Assembly (NCBI GenBank): GCA_003993805.1
Contig: RSEF01000001.1
Location: 58,883,177 to 58,947,176, forward strand
Length of the DNA: 64,000 nt
Origin: Himantopus leucocephalus
Taxonomy: Eukaryota; Chordata; Aves; Charadriiformes; Recurvirostridae
Reading direction: 5' to 3'
Of this stretch, positions 18,156-30,440 are shown piece after piece. Position 1 is the stretch's first letter. Every line of letters starts with the position of its first letter. The notes beneath the pieces are model-generated. The model did no database searches, had not been told where the DNA came from, and was given only the letters and a program-made list of their open reading frames with translations. Made by a program: the position numbers and the translations under genes.

Positions 18156-19954
18156 AGAAAACTGGGAGGAGAAGGATTAATGAATAAAGAAGCAGCATGG
18201 CAAGAGGTTATAGCAACCAGGGTGGCCAGCAGGCACAAGAGAGTTCCTCGGGCTGGATTCCCTGATTCCCTGATGGAGCACAGACAGTAGTGAGCACAGG
18301 TCAGAGCAGCCAAGGTCTAATACACTGGTCTAAAGGGAATAATAAAACTGGCTTTCTTTACAGTGCTGAGCAGAGGGGTTATGTTACAGTGGGTGCTTTG
18401 AAAACAACGGTGCTAGATATTATAATTGCACCTTTTATCTTTGTGGATGTACTGGTAATTATCCAGAATTGAGGGCATCTCCTTTTTTCCCAGATTTAAT
18501 GAGGCTTTCGCATCCCTTTCCATTCCTTCATGGCATTTTGGAGCTGTGGCTTCACGGAAGGTCCTGCTGGTGAGTGGCATCCCTGGTGCTCATGCCTCCT
18601 GTGGCCTTGCACGTTGAGGCGGGCAGTACGGTAGGGCTGCCTGTGTGATGTGGAGGGGACAGGTCAGGATATGGCAGTGCTGACACAAATTTGGGGCCCC
18701 GGCCCTATGCCTTGGAGGCCTGGCGGGAGCAGGCGACATTGGGAGCAGGCGGTGTCACCACCGCGGGCGCGGAGCAGATGCAGCACGTGTGTGTTCGTGG
18801 CAGAGGAGCTGCGGGGTGCGCGGGCTTCCCTACATGTCCTGGGGGAAGGGAGGGCCCCATCGGTGGAAACGGAAATAAGAAATATTTTGGAGACTGCCGG
18901 CAGAGAACTTGGGCGTCTCCCTTCTGCTTTTTTTTTCTGTTGGCTTTTTTTTCTCCATTGCTTTTTTTTTTTCCTTTTCTTTCATCTCTCCTCCTCCTCT
19001 CTCGGCAACTCCCTGTTTCCTTGTGCCAGTTTTCCACTTGCCTGGGCAATCCTGGTCCCACGCGTGGAGCGGGGACATCGCTTCACCAGGGTGGCCCCAT
19101 CCACGGGCAGCAGGCGTCCAGGAGCGGTGACACCATCCTGGGCCAGGGGAGGCCAGCATGAGATGACCCTGGAGCCACAGCCAGGGCCCTTTGTGCAAGT
19201 GCATTTTAACCTGGACCTTAATCACAAAATCATGTGCTATTATATCCATCAGGCCCACAGTTAAAAAAAATAATAATAAACAACTGTCCTTCCTGGCCCC
19301 CATTACTTTTTTCTGAGCAGGCTCAAGCTGCAATTACTCAAAGACTCATTATTTAGCCAAATTCAGGGGAGATTTTGTCATAGATGGCAAAAGGCGTGTT
19401 CCTGACAGAAAAGTTGTGATTTATTTTAAAGTAATACAATGCTCAGAGGGTGTTTTTTTTTAAGAAAAAGTCATCAAGTTTTTTTTTTAAATGTGGATAA
19501 ACCAGAATATTCCCCTGGTAGCCTTGTTGTCAGAAACAGCTAAGTGGTTTTGACTGAAATTAAAAACAAAACCAAAAAGAAACCAATAAAACAGCTGAAG
19601 CAGACATGAGCTAGAAGATGTTGGCTCCAAATCTGGCAAAGTCAAAAGCAACCAAAGCCAAACCTTGTGATGGGGTGTGTCAAGTGACTATTATAATAAA
19701 GAGGCAACGCTACTAGCAATGTCTTCTATGTTCTGCGCGCCCATTAACATGTTAATTTCAACATTAGTCTTTCCCAGGTAGCCAAGGATTATAATTGCTG
19801 AGCTTTACAACTAAGTATTAAGCACCGTGGCTAAACAGCTTGACTGAACAAGAATTATTTGCCATCACCTGAACAGGGCAAGCATGAAGGAAGGAGAACA
19901 TTTGGCTAGCGTGTTACCACGGGCAGAGCTTAGAGAAATTAGGTCAGGCAGAAT

Positions 19955-20192
19955 GGAAAGAAGACTTCAGAAACCTCTTCCAAACAGTGAAAAGTAGCTG
20001 TCTGCGGAACAGTCTCTCATGGGAAGTAAAGGATGCCCATTGCTTAAATCATACACAACCAGACTGGATAATGCACTGGAAAATGTACTGTAGGCAAGAA
20101 TCTTGCAGGAACTGGGCTGGGCTAGAATGTGAGAAGATGGACTGGATGAGCTAGCAAGATTTTCCCATCTCCAATTTCTATGATTTTTCTTT
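19955..20192 (+). mobile_element. Ancient CR1 LINE fragment, sense orientation
   Basis: The plus strand reads as an old CR1 3' end: AGACTGGATAATGCACTGGAAAATGTACTGTAGG, then a GAAGATGGACTGGATGAGCTAG block, and a terminal CCAATTTCTATGATTT. It runs directly into a TTTC-rich tract. It is one of the few CR1 copies in plus orientation. Confidence 0.7.
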
Positions 20193-20210
20193 CTTTCTTT
20201 CTTTTTTTTT
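20184..20210. repeat. TTTC-rich simple repeat after a CR1 end
   Basis: Three to four TTTC units lead into a T run. It sits immediately 3' of the plus-strand CR1 end and may have grown from its tail. Confidence 0.8.
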
Positions 20211-22759
20211 AATTGGCTGTAGTTTGCATTGCTTGAAATTCCTTCACACAAGCTACAGAATCTCTGAGTGAAGCAGAAGATGGGGCTGGAGAGAGAGAGG
20301 TGGGCGTGTTTCCTGGATGACACACACACACAAAAAAAAAAGAAGCCTGCAGGCTCCCAGAGGCTGTGGAACTAGAAAGACTGGCTGGAGAGAAGAGGAG
20401 GGAACACAGCTCAGAGGGGCTGCTCCCACAGAGCTGATGCATGTGCAGGTGAGCTACGCTGAGGACACCGTGGATGAGGATTAGGGGTGAGGTCAATGGT
20501 AAAGAGGGTGGCTTTGAGAGAGCTGTGACCCTACTTAAGCATGCTGCAGTCACTTGTGGTCAGTCTTCAGTGCTGGACAAGAAGTGGGAAGGCTCAGTTC
20601 TATCTCTCTGAATGACTCTCCCCTGACCATTTTCAGCAAAGGATTTTTGAGGTAGCAGAACATTTGATTAGGGGCTTTTCTCCCACCACCCTTTTTTTTT
20701 AAAGCAAGAGTTTTCTGGTTTGCTTTGGTTTGAAATCAGCTTTCACAGGGTTGGATTAAAACAGAGATTGCAGAGCTGGTCTTTCACTCCTTCATTAATC
20801 CAGTGCTGGACACAACAAACATCCTTAATTACTTCCATCAGTCCTGAAGCCTCACACGCAGCTTTAACCACTGCACCACAATCCCGACTTTCAAAATGCC
20901 TAGCATTTCAGTTCATGACTGGATGCACTCACAGGTCAGCCACTCCCCTTTCATGAGACTCAAAGAAGGTCACTGGCCTGTGCTACAGCCTTTTACCACG
21001 CTGGGTAAATCTGTCTGTGTTGCAATCCTAAGGATGCTCCAGGACTCTGCTAATGGGTACCTGAAGTCCAACCTGTATTGAGCAATCCTCAATCAGCCCT
21101 AGGAAAGTCCATCCATCCTACTGTACCACATGTTTTACTATTCCAGCCTTGGAACACCTCCTGGTTTGGGCTAACACAGCAGTCCAGGGTAACACCTCCC
21201 CCTGCAATCGTCACGCTCCGGGTTTGGGATGACAGTGATGTTTGAAGTGCAATATTGCTGAGATTCTCAACAAAATCATTCTGGAATTTACTGGTGTTTC
21301 TTTCCACCCACAGTCTGTTACAGACCTTAAATGTGTGCTTCACAGCTTTGCTGGAGCAGATCTGCTGTTCCCCTTTCCAGAGCTTAAAATGTATTTAATA
21401 ATTATTAAATGAAAATTAAACACTGAAGTGATTGAACTTCCCCACAATCCTTCAGAGCCACTTTTACAGCTGGCTTAACCTCTGCGCTGAAGATCTGGAG
21501 ACTATTCTTTTAAAAGCTCAAATGGGATCCTCAAGAAGCTTTGAGATCCTCTAGGACAGAAAAACTATTGAAGTCATTTTGTTGTTGCTAAAGAAAAAAG
21601 CTGTGGTTCGCAGATCAAATCATATAAGGCACAAGGTGTCCCAGACAGCACCAATTGCTGTCTTGGGGATGTATCCTGGCGAGCGGAGGCAGGGATGTCA
21701 GAGAGGCCGAACCTCCAATCTGGCCTCCTTCACTGTATTTCCTAACGGAAAGATTCCTGTACTATTCCTTCTCCACCTCCTCACTCCCAAGCTTTCATTG
21801 GGGCCCTGACTCAGACACCCGGCTCACTAGCACATAACCAAAATGTACATCCAGGGAAAGTGACTTGGCGCCTGCAGAATCTCAGCCAGCTTATTCCGTC
21901 ACTGCTTGGAAAATGGCCATGGCTTGGAATGCCAATGTCCACCCCCAAAAAGCTTCTCTCTCTTTTTCTGAGCCCCCACAGCCCCTCTCGGCTACTAGGT
22001 TATGTGTAGGCACCCAGACTTCCCACAGAAGAGAGCAGCAGGGAGTGCAGGGAGTGCCACTTCCATCTCCTACCCTGGAGGTGGAGGGATTTAATCAAGT
22101 GATTTCCACAGAGCTTAGGCCTCCCAGCAGTGATGATGGAGAATAATGAGTTTCTTTCCGATCATTAGGAGGTTCTCACAGAGGCTTTCCCTGTAGTGAT
22201 CACATCCTTCAGGGATACGGGTGCATCTGCTGGACACTGCAGACACCTGCACAGCATTTACCTTTGGGCTCTCTCCTGCCCTCACTAAGGCCACGGTTAC
22301 TCTTACATCTCTGTCTTTTTAGAATGACATCCAAGATGGACTGAAAGACTTCAAATGACAAAGACCTTATTGTCCCTAAACTGCCTCACTGGCTAACCAA
22401 CCTTGCAGTTTGGAGCGCACACCCTATTTCTAGATGGCCTTCAACTGCCAGCCGCTGAGGTGACTTCTGTATTAGTAAGCTAAGAAGTTCAGGCCATGCG
22501 CTCAAGCCCTGACATGCAATTTTCTGCATTGTTAAACTGTTAGCGCGCTTCATGGCAAGTTTTGGCTTGTAGCAGCTAGTAGTCTCCTAACAACAGTGGG
22601 GCTGACTCTGACACCACAGGTCAGGGCATCATTCCCAACAGGTGATTTGGGCAAAGCTACCTTCTTCGGGGGAGAAGAAATTTTATGCAGAGGGATGCTG
22701 TGCCACTTGCCCTCAGGTTCAGAGAACTGGCCCTGGATTGCTTTATTTACTAGTGTAGG

Positions 22760-23000
22760 TGTAACCTAGATTTCGACAAGACCTTTTCTGCCAGCGTTGT
22801 TTACTATTAGAAATCTCTCTCCCGAGTGAAGTATTTGTAGACTGTGATTAAGTCAATTCTTAACTTTCTCTTATATAAACTACATTTTGAGTCCTTTCCA
22901 GTTTTCAGCATTCTTTGAGAAATACAAACAGGAAAACAGAAGACAGTACTCCAGCATGATCTCACCAGCCGTGCCTGTACTCCAGGTCCTTGCTGGCTTC
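22760..23000 (-). mobile_element. Ancient CR1/L3 LINE fragment
   Basis: The antisense phrases are clear: GAAGTATTTGTAGACTGTGATTAAGTC, CTTAACTTTCTCTTATATAAACT, a TTTTCAGCATTCTTTGAGAAA block, and ACAGTACTCCAGCATGATCTCACCAG. The order agrees with the antisense CR1/L3 consensus. There is no open frame. Confidence 0.75.
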
Positions 23001-25489
23001 CCTTATGAGCATAGCACAGGGCACAAGCCCTCACCTGCATACCTCATTTCCAGGGTCAGGAATCCTACAGGCGTGGGCCAACTGGACAACACATTAATCT
23101 GGTCCCTGACATGAGCTCTCAGGGGACCAAGAGTTTAAAGGATGCCAAGTTACACTTCTGCTGCTCAGGTTGGACACAGAGGTTAGTGGGACTGAAAAAA
23201 CAACAATGTCCCACTTGCTATTCCCCTCATACATTTAGGAGTTATGTCTTTACTAAACTGTTGGGGTTTTTAGCCTAAAGATTATTTACTGTGATGCCCA
23301 TATCCTCTATAGTGGCCCTGTGCTCCAGGACACTGTCTCCAATCTTCCTGGTGCATCCCACACACGCACTTTGCTACAAGAAGGTAGCCGTGGCATCTCG
23401 TTGTTGAAATGCACGCAGGAGATCCTTCTCTGCCTGTGCAATTTGAGCTGACCTTGTTGTGTTGCCCTCCCTGCTATTATTTGTGTGACATGCAAATATG
23501 CCAGCAATTAAATTTTCCTAATAAGTGAGTTCAATACCACCAGGCTAAAACTTCACTTCCATAGGAACCCCACTAGAAGCACTTGCTGATAACAGGACGA
23601 CGCCCCCCGGCAGGTGCTTTCTGAAGTCTAAACATTGATAAGCTTTCAAGCCATACAATTGAGGCTGTGTTGATTATCTTTGCCGCTAACCCTGCCATCC
23701 ACAAGAAGGTGTCTGTATCACAGTCCATGGACTCTCATGCCACGGTCTTGACCATTACGTCATAATGCAAAAATAACTGTACTGCAAACGAAAGGATGGG
23801 TTTGTATGTAAGGCATTGCTCTTGACCACAGTTCCAAGCTCAGCTGTACAGGTCTATAGAACCACCACTCCATCACTCCACCTCTCGTCTTTGTGAGCAC
23901 AGCAAGGCTCAGTTGTTTCTGTTCGCAGGGATGTTGGCAACACCAAAAACCAGGGAGCCACTGTAGGGCACTCATTGACAGAAGTTAGGTGAGCACATAG
24001 ACGGTGTCACCCTGTCGCTACGCTCCCATTCATGACTTGGGGACACACTGATGCAAGCACTGCACTGTTGCAAAACATCTATTACAGAGTTTCGGCCTCA
24101 CCAGCCCTCTGGTGTGACACAGCTGTCACTGTGCTGCAGCACAATGGTCACCACCTTGCTAGGCAACCATCACAACACGGTAATGGCCTGTCAACATATG
24201 GCAGGAAGGTCACAAGGCCAAACCTTCAGCAGCAAACTACAGGACCTTTGTGGAGCTCCCCTTGGCTGGGTAGCTGAGGAAGCAGAGATTTTCTCCAGCA
24301 AGCAGTATTTGCATGGGTAATTAAGAAAGAAAAATGGGGAAATTAAAGCCTCAGCCTCCTTTGCAAGCACAAGTGCAGTTTGCAACTATGAAGCTGAATT
24401 TTCCAGCCATCAGAATGAGTTTTACTCAGTATTTGCCCCTTTTCTCTCTTCACCCAAACACTGCACTCTCTGAGCCAAGGGCAAAGTTTTAGGGGTTAAA
24501 TCCAGCCCCCTTGGAAAACATGATACCTGGCACACTGGGAGGTTATTGACAGCACAAAAACTTCGCCTTGAAAAATGACTGGTAACCTCTACTGGGGCAC
24601 TGCTGCTCAGAGGGACAGGGCTTTGCCTTCAGCAGAGAGCTCGGTGGCATTAAGAACTGAGCACTAGATAAAGCTAAGAAAGCAGGAGACTTATTGTGCT
24701 AACCCTTATCTCCAGAAACACCTTTGACATGCAGAATGTTTGTTCACCTTGATTGGTAATTGGGTGGAGAGGTTATTGTTGCTTAAATTATTTACTTTTA
24801 AAACCACAGTTATTTGCCTCCACCCTTCTCATGCTGCCCTGTGCACCCCAGCACTAACACACCTTAGCATAGCTGGGGAACACCGTGAAGGACTGGAAAG
24901 AGCACTGGGAGGGTGGCTTCTCGGGGATACATCTGGCCAGAGACAGAGACTGCCACTGGGACAGTCCATCAGAACAAGAGAGCAAAAAAGTGTCACCTGC
25001 CTCTGCTTTAAGGGCTGCTGGGCAGAGGAGCCCCAGGGGAGCAGAGGGCACAAATGAAGTAAGACCAAGCCTGGCAGAAAGGCATCTATTCCTTCCCCTT
25101 TCCCTGCTCCTGCCAGATCAGAGGCCAGGGTGAGTTTCAATTAATATAATAAATACAGCTCTACAGGCCTCGTGCACAGTGCACAGGGTGGATGTCCCAT
25201 CCCTGCTGGTGGGAAGTATATCTGTCTCCCTCTTCCCAACGCTCTGTGCATCTCAGAGACTCTTGCACCGTTTCTTAACAGCTGCCTGAAGGGAATGAGC
25301 AGCAGAATTGAATGGAAAGACGTGGTTCTGGGTATCCTGGTGACTCTGCCACCACCACTGTACTGACAAGAAACACGTTCGGGTGTAGAAGAGAGATGGA
25401 AAATCAGCACTGGGTTACTGTTTAGAAGGAGTCTGTGTTCCCTGAGGTCACTGGCAAACACTTTTTTTATGGTGCAGAGTTACACCCAT

Positions 25490-25790
25490 AGTCTTCGTCC
25501 CAGCCAAAGCGAGTTATTTCCTGACCTGCAGTGTGTTCTCCTGTGTCCAGGCCAGCTTTGGAGACCAGAACTGATAGGCTAGGCTTCCATTACTGGGTTT
25601 CCTCTGGGAAGCTATTCCACATACCAACAAAAGTCAGTTGCTAGCAAAGATTTCCTGATATTCAACTGAAAATTTCCTTTCACTCAAACTCTTTCCATTA
25701 CTCCAGCTATTTTCTTTTGGATCTTCTCCCTTAAGCAGTGTATTCCACTTGCCTCCATCCTTCCAAGACAAAGTTTCATCACTGTGTGTG
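25490..25790 (-). mobile_element. Ancient CR1 LINE fragment
   Basis: The antisense phrases GGGAAGCTATTCCACATACC and GATTTCCTGATATTCAACTGAAAATTTCC mark the conserved 3'-end blocks of CR1. Flanks are poorly conserved, so the limits are approximate. Confidence 0.6.
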
Positions 25791-27059
25791 CAATCCCAGC
25801 TTTTCCAAAGAACTGCCTGACCCAGCCCTGCCCTGCCCTGGTTCACCGCCCTGTCAAAAGGAAGCACACCGCTTGCAATGCTGGGAGCAAGAGACAAATT
25901 TTCAGAAGTGATAAGAAACCACGATTCCAGAGCAGTCTGCGGGAGCAGCAGCTGTGACCATCTCCAGCTGCCCACAGCAGGCGAAGCACCTACAATCCCA
26001 GTGTGACGGGACTGGTTGTCTCCAGGGGCAGGTCTCACTGCTCCTGATGAAATCCATGTGGTCACCAGCAAGAGAGTAACCGAGGAAGGAAGGTCAGCAT
26101 CACATGTCTGGTATTACATCACATACTCTCCAAAGTATCCAAAGCTGAAGAGCATATAAAAAGAAAAGGGCTTCCTTCTAGGCCAACACCTGTACTCTGA
26201 AACAGGGATGCAGATGTTTGTGATGGCCACGCTAGTGACGACTATTGTGCTTCAGCATCAGATTTACCACTAAGCACAGTGATGGTTCTTTATATTTATG
26301 ACCAGCTCCTAGAACGTTGGGGCCCTAGCTTCTCAGCATTGCCACAGAGCAGAAAACAGTAATAATCATTATTAATAATATGGTTTGGTTTGTTTCCTAA
26401 AAACTGTTAGAATAAAGTGACAGTAAGAGTATTGAGCATTGCGCTTATCTATCATACCAGTGCAAATTTAATTCCAGCACTACAAAGGTATTCCTTTGGA
26501 TATATGAAGCCTTAGGGGACACTTTAGCTTTAGACACAAGCAGCCATATCACCTAAAATACATGCCTATTCCAGATGTTCTGGTGACTGTATCACAAAAA
26601 AACAGTTCCAGCACGACAAAAGAAAAAGAAAAGTGACTTATTCCCCAGAGCTATTAACCCCTTGTTCCCTCAGCAGTCTGCTCAAGGAAATACTCACAGC
26701 ATGTGAGTCAGACTGAGGCAGCATGCAAGGCTGAATATGGCCCAGATACGTGCAGACCATTATATTACATTACGTTTTATGGGGCAGCCTAGAAAGCTGA
26801 ATTGAGTCAGACAAGTCCCTATGAAATGCGTCATAGTTTAAGTCACTCTTGTTCAGCGGTTTATGACCGTGCTCTCAGCTAAGACGCATGAGCTGAATGA
26901 ACTGTGCCTGTAGTAGCATGAAGTGAAACAGGACAGCCTAAATCATATCCTGCAATAGTTAACTTTTAAAAGGTGAATGGTTGCCTACAATCTCTCAAGG
27001 GCTGAGAACTAGAAAATTGATACAGCTTTTTTATAATATATTCTTCCACCTCTTGAGTG

Positions 27060-27092
27060 CATGTACATACATACACACACACACATATATCT
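27060..27092. repeat. CA/TA-rich microsatellite
   Basis: An imperfect run of ACAT units, then CA dinucleotides, then TA dinucleotides. Potentially polymorphic; no other signal nearby. Confidence 0.8.
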
Positions 27093-27479
27093 ATTCTTCT
27101 CAGAATGAGGCTCACTCACTTTAAGAGTAAAAATTCAACAACCACCCCAAAATATATTAACATAGGAGAATATAACCTCTCTAGTCTGCTCAGATTTGCA
27201 ATATAAGAAGGAACACCAAGAAGGATGCTTCCAGACAAGCAAACATACAATAGGAGTGCAACAGTAGCTTGGTGTGACGTCAGAAGTTAGGACAGTTGGA
27301 CCCATTTGGGTCCCAGAGACACAATACAGTGTGAAACACCCGAGGCTATTGCACAGCCGGAATAGCGAGCTCCCCAGGAAAGGGACGTGTTACGGGGTGG
27401 AGGGAGCTGCTGGCCGTTATCAGAACATAAAAGCAGACAGAATCCTATTGGGAAACAAACAGGACACCCTCCCTCACCT

Positions 27480-27500
27480 TTTTTTTTTTTTTTTTTTTTN
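27480..27500. repeat. Poly(T)19 ending in N
   Basis: A thymine run ends at an ambiguous base at 27500. Length is uncertain. Confidence 0.85.
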
Positions 27501-29268
27501 TCTGTGCCAGGCCTTAAATGCCAGACCAGTAGCTCAATGATCTTTGTCCTATTAGTCATGACTGGGGCATTTACAACAATGATGAGTGTGGTTGCTAGCA
27601 TTGTAAAGTACTCAGTAATGCAGTCACAGATTAAAGCATATACAGGCTAAGCAAACACAGAGATAACAAGCTAAGTCTCTGTTCCAAGGTATTTAAAATG
27701 GAATTACAAATTACCCACCTTCCTGGGAAGCAAGGGTCAGATTACAGCAATTTACTCTAAGGGGGCGGGAAGGATGCAAGAGACCTAAAATTTTATTTTT
27801 CAGTGGTGGAAATGTCACTAGGAGCCTGGGTGAACTGCTCTTCTACAGACAAAACGCAGCCCACAGGCCACCAGCTGGGCTGTTTGGACAAAATCAGTTG
27901 TGGAACCTACACAATGCTTCAGACAGCTCCATTTAACTGTTGCTGTGTGTGTTTAACACCACAGAAGAATCAAGTCCCTTTTTTTGAATTGCTTTCAAAG
28001 TGGGTATTTGGAGACCTCAAAACTAGGAAGCTCTAAACCCAAATAACAATTGCCTTGTGGGGAAGAACGTCTGTAATCTTGAAGGCCGGCACTTGCAAAA
28101 GGCCGTAGGAGTCACAGGCTTCTTCGCAGACTCCCCTCACAAAGCCCCTCTCTGCCATGCCTGCACAGAGTGTTCAGACAGAAGGTTACATGGGTTGGAT
28201 TTCAAAGCAAGGAATGTCAGAAGAGATCTTCCAGCTGTGAATGGCCTCCAGATGTGGGGTTTTCTTCTCCAGGCCTGGGGGAGGGGATGAGAATGCCTTA
28301 CGTTTGTCTCATACAATTCAATGGAAAAACATTGTCTACTGAGGAGGGTGGGCAGGCAGAGAAGGTGGAGTCAGAAACTAGGCAGAACAGAACAGGAAAA
28401 AAAAAGCAGAACCACAGCTGAAATGGTTCAGGACACGAATCATCTTAAAAGCTCTAGTCTCTGACTAGAGCTTGGTCATTTAAGACATGGCAGACATCAG
28501 CGATCAAGGCATTTGAATTGGAAAGGGCCGAATAAACCAAAAGGTAATTTTGTTTGCAGAAAGTATATTCTCCCCCTCCCAGAGCTGTGACAGGATCTTA
28601 CATTGTGAAACACCCCCGGAGTGGCTGTGGCCAGGACCGCTTGCTGGTTGAAACTGTGCTAAGCCACAACCAACATGTTTCTGTTGCCAGCATCCCACAG
28701 TCCTGGACTTGTAGCTAGTTACCTTTTCCTCTGCAATGATTGTCTGTGGACAGTTTATCCCTCCTTCCAGCTTATTCATGCAAAATTATTCTTCTCAATT
28801 GAAATTTGCCCCCAAGCAATGAAATCTGTGCAAGCTGGAAAGACCAGGGTCCCTGGGGACAAATTTTACTCTCAGTTATTTCTGCAAATGTTCTACTCAC
28901 GGTTGCAAATAGGCAGAATCCAAAATTCATTGCTGATATGGAACTTGGCATTTCCTGCTTGGACAGGTGTAACTGTTTGGATCAGACAACCAGAGTGTAT
29001 TTACTGCTTGTCCAGCAAGGGAAGACTGTGTCTCTCTTCTATCTATCTCCTACATGTCTACGGACATCTACTGCCTTGGCAAAGCTAATAGGGAAAACAA
29101 TGCTTTTCTTGTTTTAAAAACATGACCACAATCTTTGCTTACTTTCACTCATAATTCCCTATTTCTGGTTTATGACGTGGCCTAGCACAGGACATTAGGA
29201 ATGTCCATAAGAGATGTCAGCTCTCCATCTGGAAATTTGCAGTCTTCTCCAGCTTATTGCTTCACTTT

Positions 29269-29312
29269 CCACTTCTCCTGTAACATCTCTCCACTTCTCC
29301 TGTAACATCTCA
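29269..29312 (+). repeat. Two-copy 22-bp tandem duplication
   Basis: The unit TCCACTTCTCCTGTAACATC plus two bases is present twice in direct succession with no visible mismatch, which indicates a recent slippage-type duplication. It lies just upstream of a poly(A) run. Confidence 0.8.
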
Positions 29313-29349
29313 CCAGCTGTCAGATAATAATTCGGGAAATGACTGTAGC

Positions 29350-29373
29350 AAAAAAAAAAAAAAAAAAAAAAAA
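29350..29373. repeat. Poly(A)24 tract
   Basis: An uninterrupted adenine run. I do not recognise a retroposed body upstream, so it is called as a simple repeat only. Confidence 0.9.
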
Positions 29374-29629
29374 GAAGAGTTTTACTAAAAATGTAAGATG
29401 ACCTGTACTAGCCAAGACTGAAGAACAGTATCTCTTTTCTAGCAATCACCAGGTATTAAGGAAAGAAGTGTAAGAATCAGAGGAAGCTAAACTACATCCT
29501 GTCGCCTTCCATCAGCCTGACGTTTAAGACACTTCTGATGCAAAGGTAGCATCTATGTTTCTGCATTCAACCATCACCAAACGAAATATGCTGCATAGAT
29601 GTGCCCAATACCTTCATGCGTCTTCCACA

Positions 29630-30440
29630 ACAGTCTGTGGCAATGAGTTTCATTATTCCTTGATGCCTACGTGAAAAAGTCCATAGCTTGTTTGTTTTAA
29701 ACTTGTTGCTTAATCATTTTATCAGGTGCCATTAGCTTTTGTGATATGGGACTGCGTGAATGTTAGTTCTCTGTTGACATTCTCCATCCCATTTGTGATT
29801 CCCTTTCAGGCATCTCTTTTCCAAGATTAGCAATCTATGCTTGCCCAGAAACTGTCTCCTACTTCTGATCACTGTTGATGCCCTCTCTATTTTTACTAGT
29901 GTTTCTCCATGCTCTTCAAAGGAGTAACCAGAAGCACTCACAAACTTTTAAATTTTCAGCAGACCATGAAGTACACAGAGGCGTAATCATGTTCTTTGTT
30001 TCTTCTGTACTCATTCCTGACATTTCTGTTTGGCTTTTTGACCTCTACAGAGCCTTGAGATAGTGTTTTCAGCAGACTGTTTGCAATGAATCCAAGATCT
30101 CTTTCTCTGCTGGCAGCAGTTGACTTAGAGCCATTCAGTGTATCCGTACAGCCAGGCTGTTTTCTTCCTTGCGGAATTCCCTTGCATTTGCTGCCACTGA
30201 ATTTCATCTGCCAGGGAGTGCCCGGCCACTCAGTGCCAGGAAATTTTCTGCAACCCTTTGCAGTCAGCTTTAGATTGCCTCTCTGGAATAATTGTGGGCC
30301 ACAAGTAAACTGTTAACTTGCTGTTCACGTTCCTCTCCAGATCATGACAAGTGTGTTGAATAGCACTAGTGTTAGCATGGAGCCCTGTGAGGTCCTTCTG
30401 ATAAACTCTTTGTCGAGACTGACCATTTGAAGTGCTCAGG
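29630..30440 (-). mobile_element. Ancient CR1 LINE fragment, about 0.8 kb
   Basis: This is the longest repeat in the window. On the plus strand it shows consecutive antisense CR1 blocks: ACACAGAGGCGTAATCATG, CATTCCTGACATTTCTGTTTGGC, AATCCAAGATCTCTTTCTCTG, a TTTGCTGCCACTGAATTTCATCTGCC block, TGCAACCCTTTGCAGTC, and CTCTCCAGATCATGACAAGTGTGTTGAATAGCACTAG. It covers the end of ORF2 and the 3' region with many stops and indels, so the element is dead. Confidence 0.85.

Noticed and set aside
18650..19333. Open frames up to 204 codons on both strands
   Set aside because: The phenylalanine- and lysine-rich middle is the translation of pyrimidine/purine runs. No family is recognisable.
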